Positions 43,907 to 53,211 of a DNA stretch of 64,000 bases are shown in pieces. The notes below the pieces were generated by a model. It saw only the letters and a list, made by a program, of their open reading frames with translations. It had not been told where the DNA came from and made no database searches. This DNA comes from Luteirhabdus pelagi (lineage in GTDB: Bacteria; Bacteroidota; Bacteroidia; Flavobacteriales; Flavobacteriaceae): contig NZ_JAECMS010000003.1 of NCBI RefSeq assembly GCF_016827595.1, positions 62,001-126,000 on the forward strand, read 5' to 3'. Numbering within the stretch: position 1 is the stretch's first letter; each line of letters begins with the position of its first letter. The position numbers and the translations under genes were made by a program.

Positions 43907-45463
43907 TTATTGTTTAGGAGTCAATACTGAGAACGGAATTACCATCTCTTCTAGCGATACGCCTCCATGCTGGTACGTATTTCGATAATACCCGACATAG
44001 TGATTATAATTGTTTGGGTAAGCAAAAAACAAGTCGCCCTTCGCAAAGATGAACGAACTACTCATATTAATGCTTGGCAAATAAATCGATTTGGGATTCT
44101 TCGCGGCCAAAACATCCTTGTCTTCATATGTCAGACTCTTCCCCGTTTTATAACGCAGGTTCAAACTAGTATTCTTGTCACCAATAACCTTCGAAGGATT
44201 CTTCACATTTATAGTTCCGTGGTCGGTCGTAATTATCAATTTAAAACCTAATTGGGAAGCTTGCTGAATAATATCCATCAATGGAGAGTTCTTAAACCAA
44301 CTCTGCGTTAACGAACGATACGATTTATCGGTAGAGGCTAATTCCTTAATTACCTCCATTTCAGTCTTTGAGTGCGAGAGCATGTCCACAAAGTTGTATA
44401 CCACTACGGTTAAATCTTCATCTTTATGCGACTTGAAGTTCTCTGCTAACTTTTTTCCTTGTTTTAAACTCGAAATCTTATGGTAGCTCCAATCTAGTTG
44501 CAATCCGAAACGCTTCAACTGAGCTTCCATAAATTCTTCCTCCTTCATGTTCTTCCCACCTTCATCAGTATCATTCAGCCATAAATCAGGATGTAGCTTT
44601 TCCATTTCACTTGGCATCAAACCTGAAAAGATCGCGTTTCTAGCATATTGTGTAGCTGTTGGAAGTATACTGCAGAACATATCCTCAGACTTCTTTTTAT
44701 AACTACTCGCCAAAAATGGCTCAAATGCTTTCCATTGGTCATACCGCAGATTATCTACCACCACTAATAAGGTAGGCTTCTTATCTTCCAGTTCCGGCAT
44801 TACCTTGTCGCGAAACAATGTATGCGACATCACCGGTGCATCATCTTCGTCATCATCAAACCAACCTGGATAATTTTTATCCACAAACTTACAGAACTGT
44901 GTATTTGCTTCCGTTTTTTGCGACTCCAGAATCTCGAACATACTACTATCTTCAATGCCTTCCAGCTCTAATTCCCAATACACCAACTTCTGGTACAATT
45001 CTACCCAGCCTTCCCATGTATTGATCATCGACATATCCATCGCGATCTTTCGGAACTCTTGCTGATAATTACTGGTTGTCTTCTCCGAAACCAAACGAGA
45101 ATGGTCTAAATTCTTCTTTAAGCTCAACAAGATCTGATTTGGATTTACAGGCTTAATCAAATAATCGGCAATCTTATTACCGATGGCCTCTTCCATTATA
45201 TACTCCTCTTCACTCTTGGTAATCATTACCACGGGGAGGTTTGCCTGCTGTTCCTTTATTTCCGAAAGCGTTTCCAATCCGGTGAGACCCGGCATATTTT
45301 CATCCAAAAAAACGATATCGAAAGCATCCTTTTCAATTTCTTCCAAGGCCTCCGTACCGCTCTGTGCTGTTGTAACTTTATAGTTTTTCTTCTCCAAAAA
45401 GAGTATGTGGGGTTTCAACAAATCAATTTCATCGTCTACCCAAAGTACCTTTATCTCGTTCAT
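43907..45463 (-). CDS. porX: PorX-type response regulator with PglZ domain (type IX secretion regulator)
   Basis: The 518-residue protein has a receiver domain (residues 4-120) with WVDDE acidic pocket, phospho-acceptor Asp in FDIVFLDENMPG (Asp54 region), MITKSEEE and the conserved Lys in DYLIKPVNP. A long helical linker leads to a PglZ/alkaline-phosphatase-like domain (about 200-518: LVVVDNLRYDQWKAFEP, PTATQYARNAIFSG, VVYNFVDMLSHSKTE, IITTDHGTINVKNP and YRNTYQHGGVSLEEM), whose metal-ligand residues are present. In Porphyromonas and Flavobacterium, PorX controls type IX secretion together with PorY and a sigma factor. No kinase is adjacent here. Confidence 0.93.
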   Translation of the reverse strand: MNEIKVLWVDDEIDLLKPHILFLEKKNYKVTTAQSGTEALEEIEKDAFDIVFLDENMPGLTGLETLSEIKEQQANLPVVMITKSEEEYIMEEAIGNKIADYLIKPVNPNQILLSLKKNLDHSRLVSEKTTSNYQQEFRKIAMDMSMINTWEGWVELYQKLVYWELELEGIEDSSMFEILESQKTEANTQFCKFVDKNYPGWFDDDEDDAPVMSHTLFRDKVMPELEDKKPTLLVVVDNLRYDQWKAFEPFLASSYKKKSEDMFCSILPTATQYARNAIFSGLMPSEMEKLHPDLWLNDTDEGGKNMKEEEFMEAQLKRFGLQLDWSYHKISSLKQGKKLAENFKSHKDEDLTVVVYNFVDMLSHSKTEMEVIKELASTDKSYRSLTQSWFKNSPLMDIIQQASQLGFKLIITTDHGTINVKNPSKVIGDKNTSLNLRYKTGKSLTYEDKDVLAAKNPKSIYLPSINMSSSFIFAKGDLFFAYPNNYNHYVGYYRNTYQHGGVSLEEMVIPFSVLTPKQ

Positions 45464-45586
45464 ATTGCTGTATATTTGTGCTGTTTTGTAATTTCAGGAT
45501 TCTTAGTTAGCAGTATCCTCAAAAGTAATTCCGAAGTATTCCTACTTCCAGCCAGTTAGTCATAATAATTAGTTAAAGTTTAGTCT

Positions 45587-46819
45587 GTGCGAAACAAGCG
45601 TAAAATTGTAAACGATCCTATCTACGGCTTTATTTCCATTCCTTCCGAACTCGTGTTCGATATAATGGAACATCCCTATTTTCAAAGATTGCGGCGCATT
45701 TCGCAAATGGGCATGTCGTACCTAGTATACCCAGGAGCACACCACACCCGATTTCATCATGCCCTCGGTGCCATGTTTTTAATGCAACGGGCTGTATATG
45801 TATTACGCACCAAAGACATAAATATTTCATCGGAGGAAGAAGAAGCACTCTATATCGCCATCTTACTGCACGATATAGGTCATGGGCCCTTTTCACATGC
45901 GTTGGAAAATAGCATTATTGAAAACTTGACCCACGAAACAATTTCGCTTGCCTTTATGGAAGCGCTTAACGATGAATTTGAAGGGAAACTTAGCTTAGCC
46001 ATTCAGATTTTTAGAAACGAACATCCCAGGGCCTTTTTTCATCAATTGATCGCTAGTCAGTTGGATGTAGACCGTCTCGACTATCTCCGTCGTGACAGCT
46101 TTTACTCAGGGGTTCAGGAAGGCACCATCAATTCACAACGCATTATCGCCATGCTGAATGTGCATAACGATACTTTGGTGGTAGAGGAGAAGGGAATCTA
46201 TTCCATAGAAAAATTCATCATCGCCCGTCGCTTAATGTACTGGCAAGTGTACCTCCACAAAACAGGTTTGGCTGCAGAACAATTGTTGTTGCGCATGCTT
46301 AAACGCGCTAAGGAACTCGTTTCTGAAGGAGTGGAAGTGCCCGCTAGCGAAGCACTTTCCTTTTTTCTGTCGAACTCTAATCAACCTTTTGACCTGAAAG
46401 GAACTGTTCTGAATACCTTTGCAAAACTGGATGATTACGACATCGTATCGGCCATGAAGCAATGGACCGATCATTCCGATTTTGTCTTACGATCACTTTC
46501 TTCTATGCTTTTGAATAGAAACTTGTTGAAAATTAAGTTGAAAAAGAGGCCTCCTTCACCCGAAAAAATGAAGAAAAAACTTAAAAAAGTAATGGATGGC
46601 TATAAGCTGTCGGAAAAAGAGGCGCGTTATTTCGTATTTTCGGGAACCATTGAAAACCAAGCCTATAATATGGATAAAAATCCTATTTGTCTACTCACGC
46701 GAAATGGAAAAATCAAAGATGTAGCAAAGGCGAGCGACCAGGTAAATTTGATGGCCCTGGCCGAAAAAGTAACCAAATATTATGTCTGCTATCCAAAAAG
46801 GGGGAGCATCGAACAATAG
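45587..46819 (+). CDS. HD-domain phosphohydrolase (SAMHD1/dGTPase-like)
   Basis: The 410-residue protein probably starts at GTG 45587 (MRNKRKIVNDPIYGFISIPS). The metal-binding HD motif is in LYIAILLHDIGHGPFSHALE (about residues 92-108), with upstream His in HTRFHHALGAMFLM and the later Asp in SQLDVDRLDYLRRDSFYSG. These resemble dNTP triphosphohydrolases and SAMHD1-like HD proteins. Substrate unknown. Divergent from porX with a 123-nt gap; the lpxD promoter follows. Confidence 0.88.
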   Translation: MRNKRKIVNDPIYGFISIPSELVFDIMEHPYFQRLRRISQMGMSYLVYPGAHHTRFHHALGAMFLMQRAVYVLRTKDINISSEEEEALYIAILLHDIGHGPFSHALENSIIENLTHETISLAFMEALNDEFEGKLSLAIQIFRNEHPRAFFHQLIASQLDVDRLDYLRRDSFYSGVQEGTINSQRIIAMLNVHNDTLVVEEKGIYSIEKFIIARRLMYWQVYLHKTGLAAEQLLLRMLKRAKELVSEGVEVPASEALSFFLSNSNQPFDLKGTVLNTFAKLDDYDIVSAMKQWTDHSDFVLRSLSSMLLNRNLLKIKLKKRPPSPEKMKKKLKKVMDGYKLSEKEARYFVFSGTIENQAYNMDKNPICLLTRNGKIKDVAKASDQVNLMALAEKVTKYYVCYPKRGSIEQ

Positions 46820-46836
46820 TACTAAACCTTTTTTTC

Positions 46837-46844
46837 TATTTTTG
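46837..46844 (+). promoter_or_regulatory. candidate -7 box (TATTTTTG) of the lpxD-lpxC/fabZ-lpxA operon
   Basis: A TAnnTTTG match 36 nt before the lpxD ATG, preceded by a run of T; no clear -33. Confidence 0.4.
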
Positions 46845-46880
46845 CGAGCATAACGGCATACCTAACCTTAAATTAACGAC

Positions 46881-47915
46881 ATGAAATTTACAGCGGCCCA
46901 AATTGCGGGAATTCTTGAAGGAGAAGTAGAAGGTAATGCCGATGTGGAAGTTTCAAAGCTTTCAAAGATTGAAGAAGGCACCGAAGGAAGCTTAACCTTT
47001 CTCGCCAATCCGAAATATACATCCTACATTTATTCCACCGAGGCTTCCATTGCAATCGTTAATAAGGATTTCAAAGTTGAACAGAATATTTCTACTACCT
47101 TAATACGGGTTGAAGATGCCCGAAAAGCGTTTTCCACCTTATTGGAATACTATAACCAAGTGAAGCTTAACAAAAGTGGCATCGAAGAACCGGTGTTTGT
47201 ATCCGATTCGGCTTCTTATGGTGAAAACATCTATCTAGGAGCGTTTTCCTACGTTGGAAATAATGTGAAAATAGGGCATAATGTAAAAATATATCCCAAT
47301 GCCTATATCGGCGATAATGTTGAAATAGGGGACAACGTAATTGTCTTTGCTGGCGCCAAAATTTATTCTGAAACAAGAATTGGCGACCACTGTGTCATTC
47401 ACAGCGGTGTAATCGTCGGAGCCGACGGTTTTGGCTTTGCTCCAAATGAAAAAGGGGAATATTCCAAAGTGCCCCAAACTGGAAACGTTATCGTAGGCAA
47501 CCATGTCGATATTGGTGCTGGCACCACCATCGACCGCGCAACCTTAGGAAGCACCATCATTAAGGATGGCGTGAAACTCGACAACCAGATACAAATTGCC
47601 CATAATGTTGAAATCGGTGAAAACACCGTCATTGCTGCGCAAACAGGGATTGCAGGATCGACCAAAATCGGGAAGAATTGTATTATCGGCGGTCAAGTAG
47701 GAATCGTAGGCCATATTAAAATCGGCAATAATGTCAAGATTCAAGCACAAAGCGGAATTGCCCGAAATGTAAAGGACGATGAAGTACTGCAAGGCTCTCC
47801 TGCCTTAAATTATGGCGATTACAATAAAAGTTATGTACATTTCAAAAACCTGCCAACCTTAGCGCAGCGTTTGCATACATTAGAGAAAAAACATGAAGAC
47901 AACGAACGCAAATAG
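46881..47915 (+). CDS. lpxD: UDP-3-O-(3-hydroxyacyl)glucosamine N-acyltransferase LpxD
   Basis: The 344-residue enzyme transfers a 3-hydroxyacyl chain from acyl-ACP to the amine in lipid A synthesis. It has an N-terminal uridine-binding domain (residues 1-100, [20 protein letters not shown]) and a left-handed beta-helix of hexapeptide repeats (about 105-300). The catalytic His equivalent is in [12 protein letters not shown], and a second conserved His is in [25 protein letters not shown] is a family marker. A C-terminal helix follows. The last 23 nt overlap the lpxC/fabZ start, so expression is coupled. Confidence 0.96.
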   Translation: MKFTAAQIAGILEGEVEGNADVEVSKLSKIEEGTEGSLTFLANPKYTSYIYSTEASIAIVNKDFKVEQNISTTLIRVEDARKAFSTLLEYYNQVKLNKSGIEEPVFVSDSASYGENIYLGAFSYVGNNVKIGHNVKIYPNAYIGDNVEIGDNVIVFAGAKIYSETRIGDHCVIHSGVIVGADGFGFAPNEKGEYSKVPQTGNVIVGNHVDIGAGTTIDRATLGSTIIKDGVKLDNQIQIAHNVEIGENTVIAAQTGIAGSTKIGKNCIIGGQVGIVGHIKIGNNVKIQAQSGIARNVKDDEVLQGSPALNYGDYNKSYVHFKNLPTLAQRLHTLEKKHEDNERK

Positions 47916-49308
47916 TACCAAACAAACCACTATCGGGAAAGAGGTGTCCCTAACAGGTGTCGGACTCCATACCGGAAAGGAAGTAACCATTACCTTTAAA
48001 CCCGCAGAAGTCGATACTGGTTATGTGTTTGTTCGCATCGACCTTGAAAATTCGCCTGTTATTGAAGCAGATGCAAATTATGTTGTAAATACGCAACGCG
48101 GAACGAACCTTGAGAAGAATGGGGTTATGATTCAAACCTCAGAGCATGTTTTGGCAGCTTTGGTGGGAATGCAAGTCGATAACTGCCGTATCGAGCTAAA
48201 CGCTTCCGAGCCACCGATTATGGATGGATCTTCAAAGTTTTTTGTTGAAGCATTGGAAAAAGCGGAAAAAGTTACCTTAGATGCCGATCGTGACGTTTAT
48301 GAAGTAAAGGAAGTGGTTTGCTACCGTGATGAAGCAACCGGTAGTGAAATCATGGTGATTCCTTCAGAGGAGTACCAGGTTACTACCATGGTCGACTTCG
48401 GCACAAAAGTATTGGGCACTCAAAATGCTACGCTTGAACATATCTCCGATTTCAAAACGGAAATTGCCGATGCCCGAACCTTCAGCTTTCTTCACGAATT
48501 GGAAGCACTTTTAGAGCACGGGCTGATCAAAGGGGGCGATCTCAACAATGCGATTGTATATGTAGACAAGGAGCTTTCACCTGAAACAATGGAAAAGCTA
48601 CGTGGCGCCTTTAAAAAGGATTCTATTTCGGTGAAGCCAAACGGTATTTTGGACAACCTTACCTTACATCACCCAAATGAAGCAGCACGTCATAAACTGT
48701 TAGATGTTATTGGCGATCTCGCTTTGGTAGGAACTCCTATTAAAGGAAAGGTAATTGCCAACAAACCCGGGCATGCAGTGAATACCGAATTCGCCAAAAA
48801 ACTTTCCAAAAAAATAAAGCTGGAAAAGCGGAACAAAATTCCAACCTTCGATCCGACGGTAGAACCGGTAAAAGATGTAAATCAAATCATGGCCATGCTG
48901 CCGCACCGCCCACCGTTCTTATTGGTCGATAAAATCCTAGAGCTTTCCGATCAGCATGTGGTTGGATTGAAAAACGTATCGATGAACGAGCCATTTTTCG
49001 TCGGTCACTTCCCTGGAGCGCCAGTCATGCCTGGGGTCCTTATTGTTGAAGCCATGGCGCAAACAGGAGGAATTCTTGCCCTAAGTACGGTTCCAGATCC
49101 AGAGAACTATCTTACCTATTTCATGAAGATCAATAATGTGAAATTTAAGCGCCAAGTGAATCCTGGCGATACCTTGTTCTTCAACTTAGAACTGATAAGT
49201 CCGATCCGTAGAGGAATCGTTCATATGAAGGGAGATGCCTATGCCAATAACAAATTGGTGACCGAAGCCGAACTGATGGCACAAATCGTAAAAACAAAAA
49301 ACAACTGA
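47893..49308 (+). CDS. lpxC: bifunctional UDP-3-O-acyl-N-acetylglucosamine deacetylase / 3-hydroxyacyl-ACP dehydratase
   Basis: The 471-residue fusion is typical of Bacteroidota. The LpxC half (about 1-310) has the zinc ligands in [12 protein letters not shown] and [14 protein letters not shown] (His and Asp), the catalytic His in NKPGHAVN and [11 protein letters not shown]. The FabZ half (about 325-471) has [13 protein letters not shown] with active-site His, [20 protein letters not shown] with catalytic Glu. The first removes the acetyl group, committing to lipid A; the second dehydrates hydroxyacyl-ACP for fatty acid synthesis. lpxA overlaps by 1 nt. Confidence 0.96.
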   Translation: MKTTNANSTKQTTIGKEVSLTGVGLHTGKEVTITFKPAEVDTGYVFVRIDLENSPVIEADANYVVNTQRGTNLEKNGVMIQTSEHVLAALVGMQVDNCRIELNASEPPIMDGSSKFFVEALEKAEKVTLDADRDVYEVKEVVCYRDEATGSEIMVIPSEEYQVTTMVDFGTKVLGTQNATLEHISDFKTEIADARTFSFLHELEALLEHGLIKGGDLNNAIVYVDKELSPETMEKLRGAFKKDSISVKPNGILDNLTLHHPNEAARHKLLDVIGDLALVGTPIKGKVIANKPGHAVNTEFAKKLSKKIKLEKRNKIPTFDPTVEPVKDVNQIMAMLPHRPPFLLVDKILELSDQHVVGLKNVSMNEPFFVGHFPGAPVMPGVLIVEAMAQTGGILALSTVPDPENYLTYFMKINNVKFKRQVNPGDTLFFNLELISPIRRGIVHMKGDAYANNKLVTEAELMAQIVKTKNN

Positions 49309-50090
49309 TGAATCAACCCTTAGCATACGTCCATCCGGGCGCCAAAATAGCGAAGAATGTCGTAATTGAACCCTTCACCACAATTCACAATAACGTTGTG
49401 ATAGGAGAGGGCACATGGATTGGTTCAAATGTAACCATCATGGAAGGAGCCCGTATCGGGAAAAACTGCAATATCTTTCCAGGGGCCGTAATTTCTGCGA
49501 TTCCGCAGGATTTAAAGTTTCAGGATGAAGAAACAACCGCAGAAATTGGCGATAATACCACCATCCGGGAATACGTAACCGTTAACCGCGGAACCGTAGA
49601 TCGCGGTAAAACGGTAATCGGAAATAACTGTCTTATCATGGCATACTGCCATATTGCGCACGACTGTATCGTTGGCAATAACTGTATCTTCTCGAATGCT
49701 AGTACGCTTGCTGGACATATTACCGTAGGCGATTATGTGGTACTTGCCGGAATGACAGCAGTGCATCAATTTTGTATGATTGGGAACCATGCCTTTGTCA
49801 CAGGTGGTTCCTTGGTGCGAAAGGATGTTCCTCCATATGTAAAAGCGGCTCGTGAGCCATTATCGTATGTAGGAATCAACTCTATAGGATTACGGCGAAG
49901 AGGGTATGATACCGAAAAGATTCGTGAGATTCAGAATATTTACCGTATCCTATACCAAAGAAGCTATAATAACACTCAGGCTTCAGAAATTATCGAGGCC
50001 GAAATGGAAGCAACGCCAGAACGAGACGAGATTCTTCAATTTATAAAGAACTCGAAACGTGGAATCATGAAAGGCTACTTTCAACACTAA
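49308..50090 (+). CDS. lpxA: UDP-N-acetylglucosamine acyltransferase LpxA
   Basis: The 260-residue enzyme performs the first step of lipid A synthesis, moving a 3-hydroxyacyl chain to UDP-GlcNAc. The left-handed beta-helix fills residues 1-190 with hexapeptide repeats; the catalytic His is in CHIAHDCIVGNNCIF, and IREYVTVNRGT and GGSLVRKDVPPYVKAAREP are family marks. The C-terminal helical domain follows. Start overlaps the lpxC/fabZ stop by one base (TGATG). The order lpxD-lpxC/fabZ-lpxA then efp is usual in flavobacteria. Confidence 0.97.
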   Translation: MNQPLAYVHPGAKIAKNVVIEPFTTIHNNVVIGEGTWIGSNVTIMEGARIGKNCNIFPGAVISAIPQDLKFQDEETTAEIGDNTTIREYVTVNRGTVDRGKTVIGNNCLIMAYCHIAHDCIVGNNCIFSNASTLAGHITVGDYVVLAGMTAVHQFCMIGNHAFVTGGSLVRKDVPPYVKAAREPLSYVGINSIGLRRRGYDTEKIREIQNIYRILYQRSYNNTQASEIIEAEMEATPERDEILQFIKNSKRGIMKGYFQH

Positions 50091-50121
50091 ACAATTCAAG
50101 AACTAAAACAATCCAAACAAT

Positions 50122-50688
50122 ATGGCAAGTACTTCAGATATTAGAAAAGGACTTTGTATTCGATATAAGAACGATATTTATAAAATTACCGAATTCCTTC
50201 ACGTAAAGCCGGGAAAGGGCCCAGCATTCGTTCGTACCAAGCTTAAGAGCGTAACCACTGGGAAGGTAATCGATAATACCTTTTCAGCGGGTCACAAAAT
50301 TGAAGACGTTCGTGTGGAAACCCATAAGTTTCAATATCTCTACAATGACGATGCGTTTTATCACTTTATGAATACAGATGATTATACGCAAATCCGACTA
50401 ACACGTGAAGCACTAGATACCCCAGAATTGATGAAGGAAGGTGAAGTGGTAACCGTATTGATCAATACCGAAAACAATGCACCACTTTCTGTCGAAATGC
50501 CTGCACACGTAGTATTGGAGGTAACCCAAACAGAACCTGGCGTCAAAGGAAATACGGCAACCAATGCCACAAAGCCTGCTACGGTTGAAACCGGCGCTGA
50601 AATCAATGTCCCATTGTTCATCAATGAAGGCGATAAAATCCGAATCAGTACAGAAGACGGGCAGTATCAAGAGCGTATGAAGGAGTAG
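50122..50688 (+). CDS. efp: elongation factor P
   Basis: The 188-residue protein relieves ribosome stalling at polyproline stretches. Its three beta-barrel domains are visible: the N-terminal KOW-like domain with the tip FLHVKPGKGPAFV (Lys32, the position modified in E. coli), then ETHKFQYLYNDDAFYHFMNT, and the C-terminal domain with VPLFINEGDKIRISTEDGQY. Length is standard. Separated from lpxA by 31 nt and closed by a terminator that abuts the next promoter. Confidence 0.97.
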   Translation: MASTSDIRKGLCIRYKNDIYKITEFLHVKPGKGPAFVRTKLKSVTTGKVIDNTFSAGHKIEDVRVETHKFQYLYNDDAFYHFMNTDDYTQIRLTREALDTPELMKEGEVVTVLINTENNAPLSVEMPAHVVLEVTQTEPGVKGNTATNATKPATVETGAEINVPLFINEGDKIRISTEDGQYQERMKE

Positions 50689-50708
50689 GCCCGAAACCCC
50701 AATATTTT

Positions 50709-50743
50709 AATCCCGTTATCAGTAAAATGTGACGGGATTTTTT
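50709..50743 (+). terminator. terminator of efp, T-tract fused to a -7 box
   Basis: Arms AATCCCGT (50709-50716) and ACGGGATT (50732-50739) with a 15-nt loop and TTTTTT at 50738-50743. The T-tract continues directly into TATATTTG. Confidence 0.75.
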
Positions 50744-50750
50744 ATATTTG
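50743..50750 (+). promoter_or_regulatory. candidate -7 box (TATATTTG) of the second lpxD-like gene
   Basis: TATATTTG begins on the last T of the efp terminator, 17 nt before the ATG at 50768. The -33 position falls in the hairpin and has no TTG. Confidence 0.5.
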
Positions 50751-50767
50751 GTTTTCAAATTTGGCCC

Positions 50768-51706
50768 ATGAAGTTCAAAACCCAACAAACCTTATCGGAG
50801 ATTGCCAATATTCTTGGCTGTGATTACGTAGGGAAACCTGATTTTCCGGTATTGGGTATGAATGAAATTCACGTCGTACGCCCGGGAGATATCGTTTTTG
50901 TCGACCATCCGAAGTATTACGATAAAGCGCTTACTAGTGCTGCTACGGTAATATTAATCAACAAGAAAGTTGAGTGTCCTGAAGGAAAAGCGTTGCTTAT
51001 TAGTGAAGACCCTTTTAGCGACTTCAACAAGCTGACAAAGCATTTCAACCCCTTCGATCCTGCAAGGGCGGTAATTGCCGATTCTGCTTCCATTGGGACA
51101 CATACGATTATTCAACCCAACGTTTTCATTGGAAACAATGTGGAAATTGGGGATGACTGTATCATTCATAGTAATGTCGCCATTTACGACAACACCAAAA
51201 TTGGAAACAATGTCATTATCCATGCAGGAACGGTACTTGGTGCCGATGCCTTCTATTACAAAAACCGACCTGAAAAATTTGATAAGTTACAAAGTGGCGG
51301 AAATGTGGTCATTCACGATGATGTTGAAATCGGAGCGTTATGTACCATCGATAAAGGGGTAACAGCTTCAACCACTATAGGTGAAGGCACCAAACTCGAC
51401 AACCAAGTACACGTCGGCCACGATACCATTATTGGAAAACGGTGCCTAATCGCTTCCCAAGTGGGAATTGCAGGCTGTGTACAAATTGAAGATTTTGTCA
51501 CCATTTGGGGACAAGTAGGCATTACTAGTGGTGTAACGATCGGCCAAAAGGCGATAATTTCAGCACAAAGCGGAGTGAGCAAATCACTAACGGGCCATAA
51601 ATCCTATTTTGGAACGCCGGCTGATGAATTCAGAAAAAAATACAAGGAATTGGCATCTATTCGCCTGATTCCAGACATAATTGATAAATTGGATAAAATA
51701 AAATGA
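50768..51706 (+). CDS. second LpxD-like UDP-3-O-acylglucosamine N-acyltransferase
   Basis: About 312 residues from the ATG at 50768 (MKFKTQQTLSEIANILGCDY); the GTG reading from 50729 would start inside the terminator/promoter and is rejected. The N-terminal domain and the hexapeptide beta-helix match the LpxD plan, and the catalytic His is kept in QVHVGHDTIIGKRC. The second conserved His, seen as VGIVGH in the first LpxD, is replaced here (VGITSG). It may have a different acyl or sugar-nucleotide specificity. The NTF2-like gene overlaps by 4 nt. Confidence 0.85.
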   Translation: MKFKTQQTLSEIANILGCDYVGKPDFPVLGMNEIHVVRPGDIVFVDHPKYYDKALTSAATVILINKKVECPEGKALLISEDPFSDFNKLTKHFNPFDPARAVIADSASIGTHTIIQPNVFIGNNVEIGDDCIIHSNVAIYDNTKIGNNVIIHAGTVLGADAFYYKNRPEKFDKLQSGGNVVIHDDVEIGALCTIDKGVTASTTIGEGTKLDNQVHVGHDTIIGKRCLIASQVGIAGCVQIEDFVTIWGQVGITSGVTIGQKAIISAQSGVSKSLTGHKSYFGTPADEFRKKYKELASIRLIPDIIDKLDKIK

Positions 51707-52116
51707 GCAAGAGCGCGAAAGAAGTCATAAAACAATTTTACAAATCGGATATTCTTACCAACGATAAGGTAATCGAAGATCATTTTCATAAGGATTTAGT
51801 GCTCATTTGGAACAGCACCGACGGACTTTCCATTATGAACTATGATGACCTCGCTGAATTTTTTAGCGAAATTCGCCGTACCTACGCCGATCTTCGTGCT
51901 GAAATCAGTCACATTCTAGAAGATGACAACCATGTCACCATCCGCTACAAATACTACATCAAAACCATCGAGAATCCTGATGAAGAATTGGGAATCGCCC
52001 ATTTCATCGCTATTTGGGAAGTAAAGGATGGAAAATTATACCGCGGCTATCAAATTAGTCAACCGGTAACGGATAAAGACGATACAACTGAATCCTACCA
52101 TAGGGTTAAGGTGTAA
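51703..52116 (+). CDS. NTF2-like / SnoaL-like domain protein
   Basis: A 137-residue single-domain protein: helical N-terminus (KEVIKQFYKSDILTNDKVIE), then the cone-shaped beta-sheet pattern HFHKDLVLIWNSTDGLSIMN, LRAEISHILEDDNHVTIRYK and LGIAHFIAIWEVKDGKLYRG. Proteins of this fold act as enzymes or small-molecule binders; nothing more specific is visible. Its ATG overlaps the stop of the LpxD-like gene by 4 nt, so it is probably co-translated with it. Confidence 0.85.
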   Translation: MSKSAKEVIKQFYKSDILTNDKVIEDHFHKDLVLIWNSTDGLSIMNYDDLAEFFSEIRRTYADLRAEISHILEDDNHVTIRYKYYIKTIENPDEELGIAHFIAIWEVKDGKLYRGYQISQPVTDKDDTTESYHRVKV

Positions 52117-52145
52117 AATTCCTTTCCAAAACTATTTCAAAATAG

Positions 52146-52153
52146 TACCTTTG
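52146..52153 (+). promoter_or_regulatory. candidate -7 box (TACCTTTG) of sucD
   Basis: An exact TAnnTTTG 76 nt before the sucD ATG at 52230, leaving a moderately long 5' leader. Confidence 0.45.
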
Positions 52154-52229
52154 TGCGCGGTGCATGAGACGATTGGAAACAATCGCCCTATCACCCAAAA
52201 GAAACCAACGAAAACATTCAAAATATACC

Positions 52230-53102
52230 ATGAGCGTATTAGTCAATAAAAATTCAAAAATCATTGTACAAGGATTCACGGGTAGCGAGGGAACCTTCCA
52301 CGCTGGCCAGATGATAGAATATGGAACCAACGTAGTAGGAGGGGTAACGCCTGGAAAAGGTGGTCAAACCCATCTCGACAAACCTGTATTCAACACAGTT
52401 TCTGAAGCTGTTGAAAAAACAGGAGCCGATGTTTCCATCATCTTTGTACCACCAGCATTTGCTGCAGATGCTATCATGGAAGCTGCCGATGCCGGCATTA
52501 AAGTGATTATCACCATTACGGAAGGTATTCCAGTAGCCGATATGATTAAGGCTGCAGACTATATTGAAGGAAAGGATTGCCGATTGGTCGGCCCAAACTG
52601 TCCAGGAGTTATTACGCCAGGCGAAGCGAAAGTAGGAATTATGCCTGGGTTCGTCTTCAAAAAAGGAAAAGTTGGTGTCGTATCAAAATCGGGGACGCTT
52701 ACCTATGAAGCTGCCGATCAAGTAGTAAAGCAAGGACTAGGTATTACAACAGCGATTGGAATTGGTGGTGACCCGATTATCGGGACTACAACCAAACAAG
52801 CGATTGAGTTATTGATCAACGACGACGAAACCGAAGCCGTAGTAATGATCGGTGAAATCGGTGGTCAGTTGGAAGCCGACGCTGCCAAATGGTATAAGGA
52901 AAGCGGAAGCAAAAAGCCTATCATCGGATTTATTGCCGGTGAAACAGCTCCAGCAGGTCGTACCATGGGGCATGCGGGTGCTATCGTAGGCGGAAGCGAC
53001 GATACGGCTCAGGCCAAAAAGAAGATTATGCGCGATTGTGGCATTCACGTGGTGGATTCGCCTGCTGAAATCGGAAAGAAAGTAGCGGAAGTCTTAGGAT
53101 AA
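52230..53102 (+). CDS. sucD: succinate-CoA ligase [ADP/GDP-forming] subunit alpha
   Basis: About 290 residues from the ATG at 52230 (MSVLVNKNSKIIVQGFTGSE), the normal SucD length; a longer reading from 52164 would add 22 residues without homology. It forms succinyl-CoA synthetase with SucB in the TCA cycle. Visible: CoA-binding N-terminal Rossmann domain (TGSEGTFHAGQMIEYG), GPNCPGVITPGEAKVG, and the phosphohistidine in APAGRTMGHAGAIVGG (His near 248). sucB is not adjacent. A strong terminator follows. Confidence 0.96.
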   Translation: MSVLVNKNSKIIVQGFTGSEGTFHAGQMIEYGTNVVGGVTPGKGGQTHLDKPVFNTVSEAVEKTGADVSIIFVPPAFAADAIMEAADAGIKVIITITEGIPVADMIKAADYIEGKDCRLVGPNCPGVITPGEAKVGIMPGFVFKKGKVGVVSKSGTLTYEAADQVVKQGLGITTAIGIGGDPIIGTTTKQAIELLINDDETEAVVMIGEIGGQLEADAAKWYKESGSKKPIIGFIAGETAPAGRTMGHAGAIVGGSDDTAQAKKKIMRDCGIHVVDSPAEIGKKVAEVLG

Positions 53103-53121
53103 CGCTTCAAAATATAGCTAG

Positions 53122-53151
53122 AAAGCCCTGCTCGTTTCGCGGGGCTTTTTT
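53122..53151 (+). terminator. terminator of sucD, T-tract fused to a -7 box
   Basis: Arms AAAGCCCTGC (53122-53131) and GCGGGGCTTT (53139-53148), one G-T pair, 7-nt loop, TTTTTT to 53151. The T-tract continues into TATATTTG. Confidence 0.85.
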
Positions 53152-53158
53152 ATATTTG
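53151..53158 (+). promoter_or_regulatory. candidate -7 box (TATATTTG) of fabG
   Basis: Begins on the last T of the sucD terminator, 53 nt before the fabG ATG. No TTG at the -33 position, which is occupied by the hairpin. Confidence 0.5.
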
Positions 53159-53211
53159 AATAGCTATGTTGAAAGGAAAAACCAACTTCAACTTCACTTA
53201 AAACCAACTTG

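Noticed and set aside
52164-52229. 22-residue N-terminal extension of SucD
   Set aside because: The ATG at 52230 gives the standard 290-residue length; the extension is basic and unrelated.
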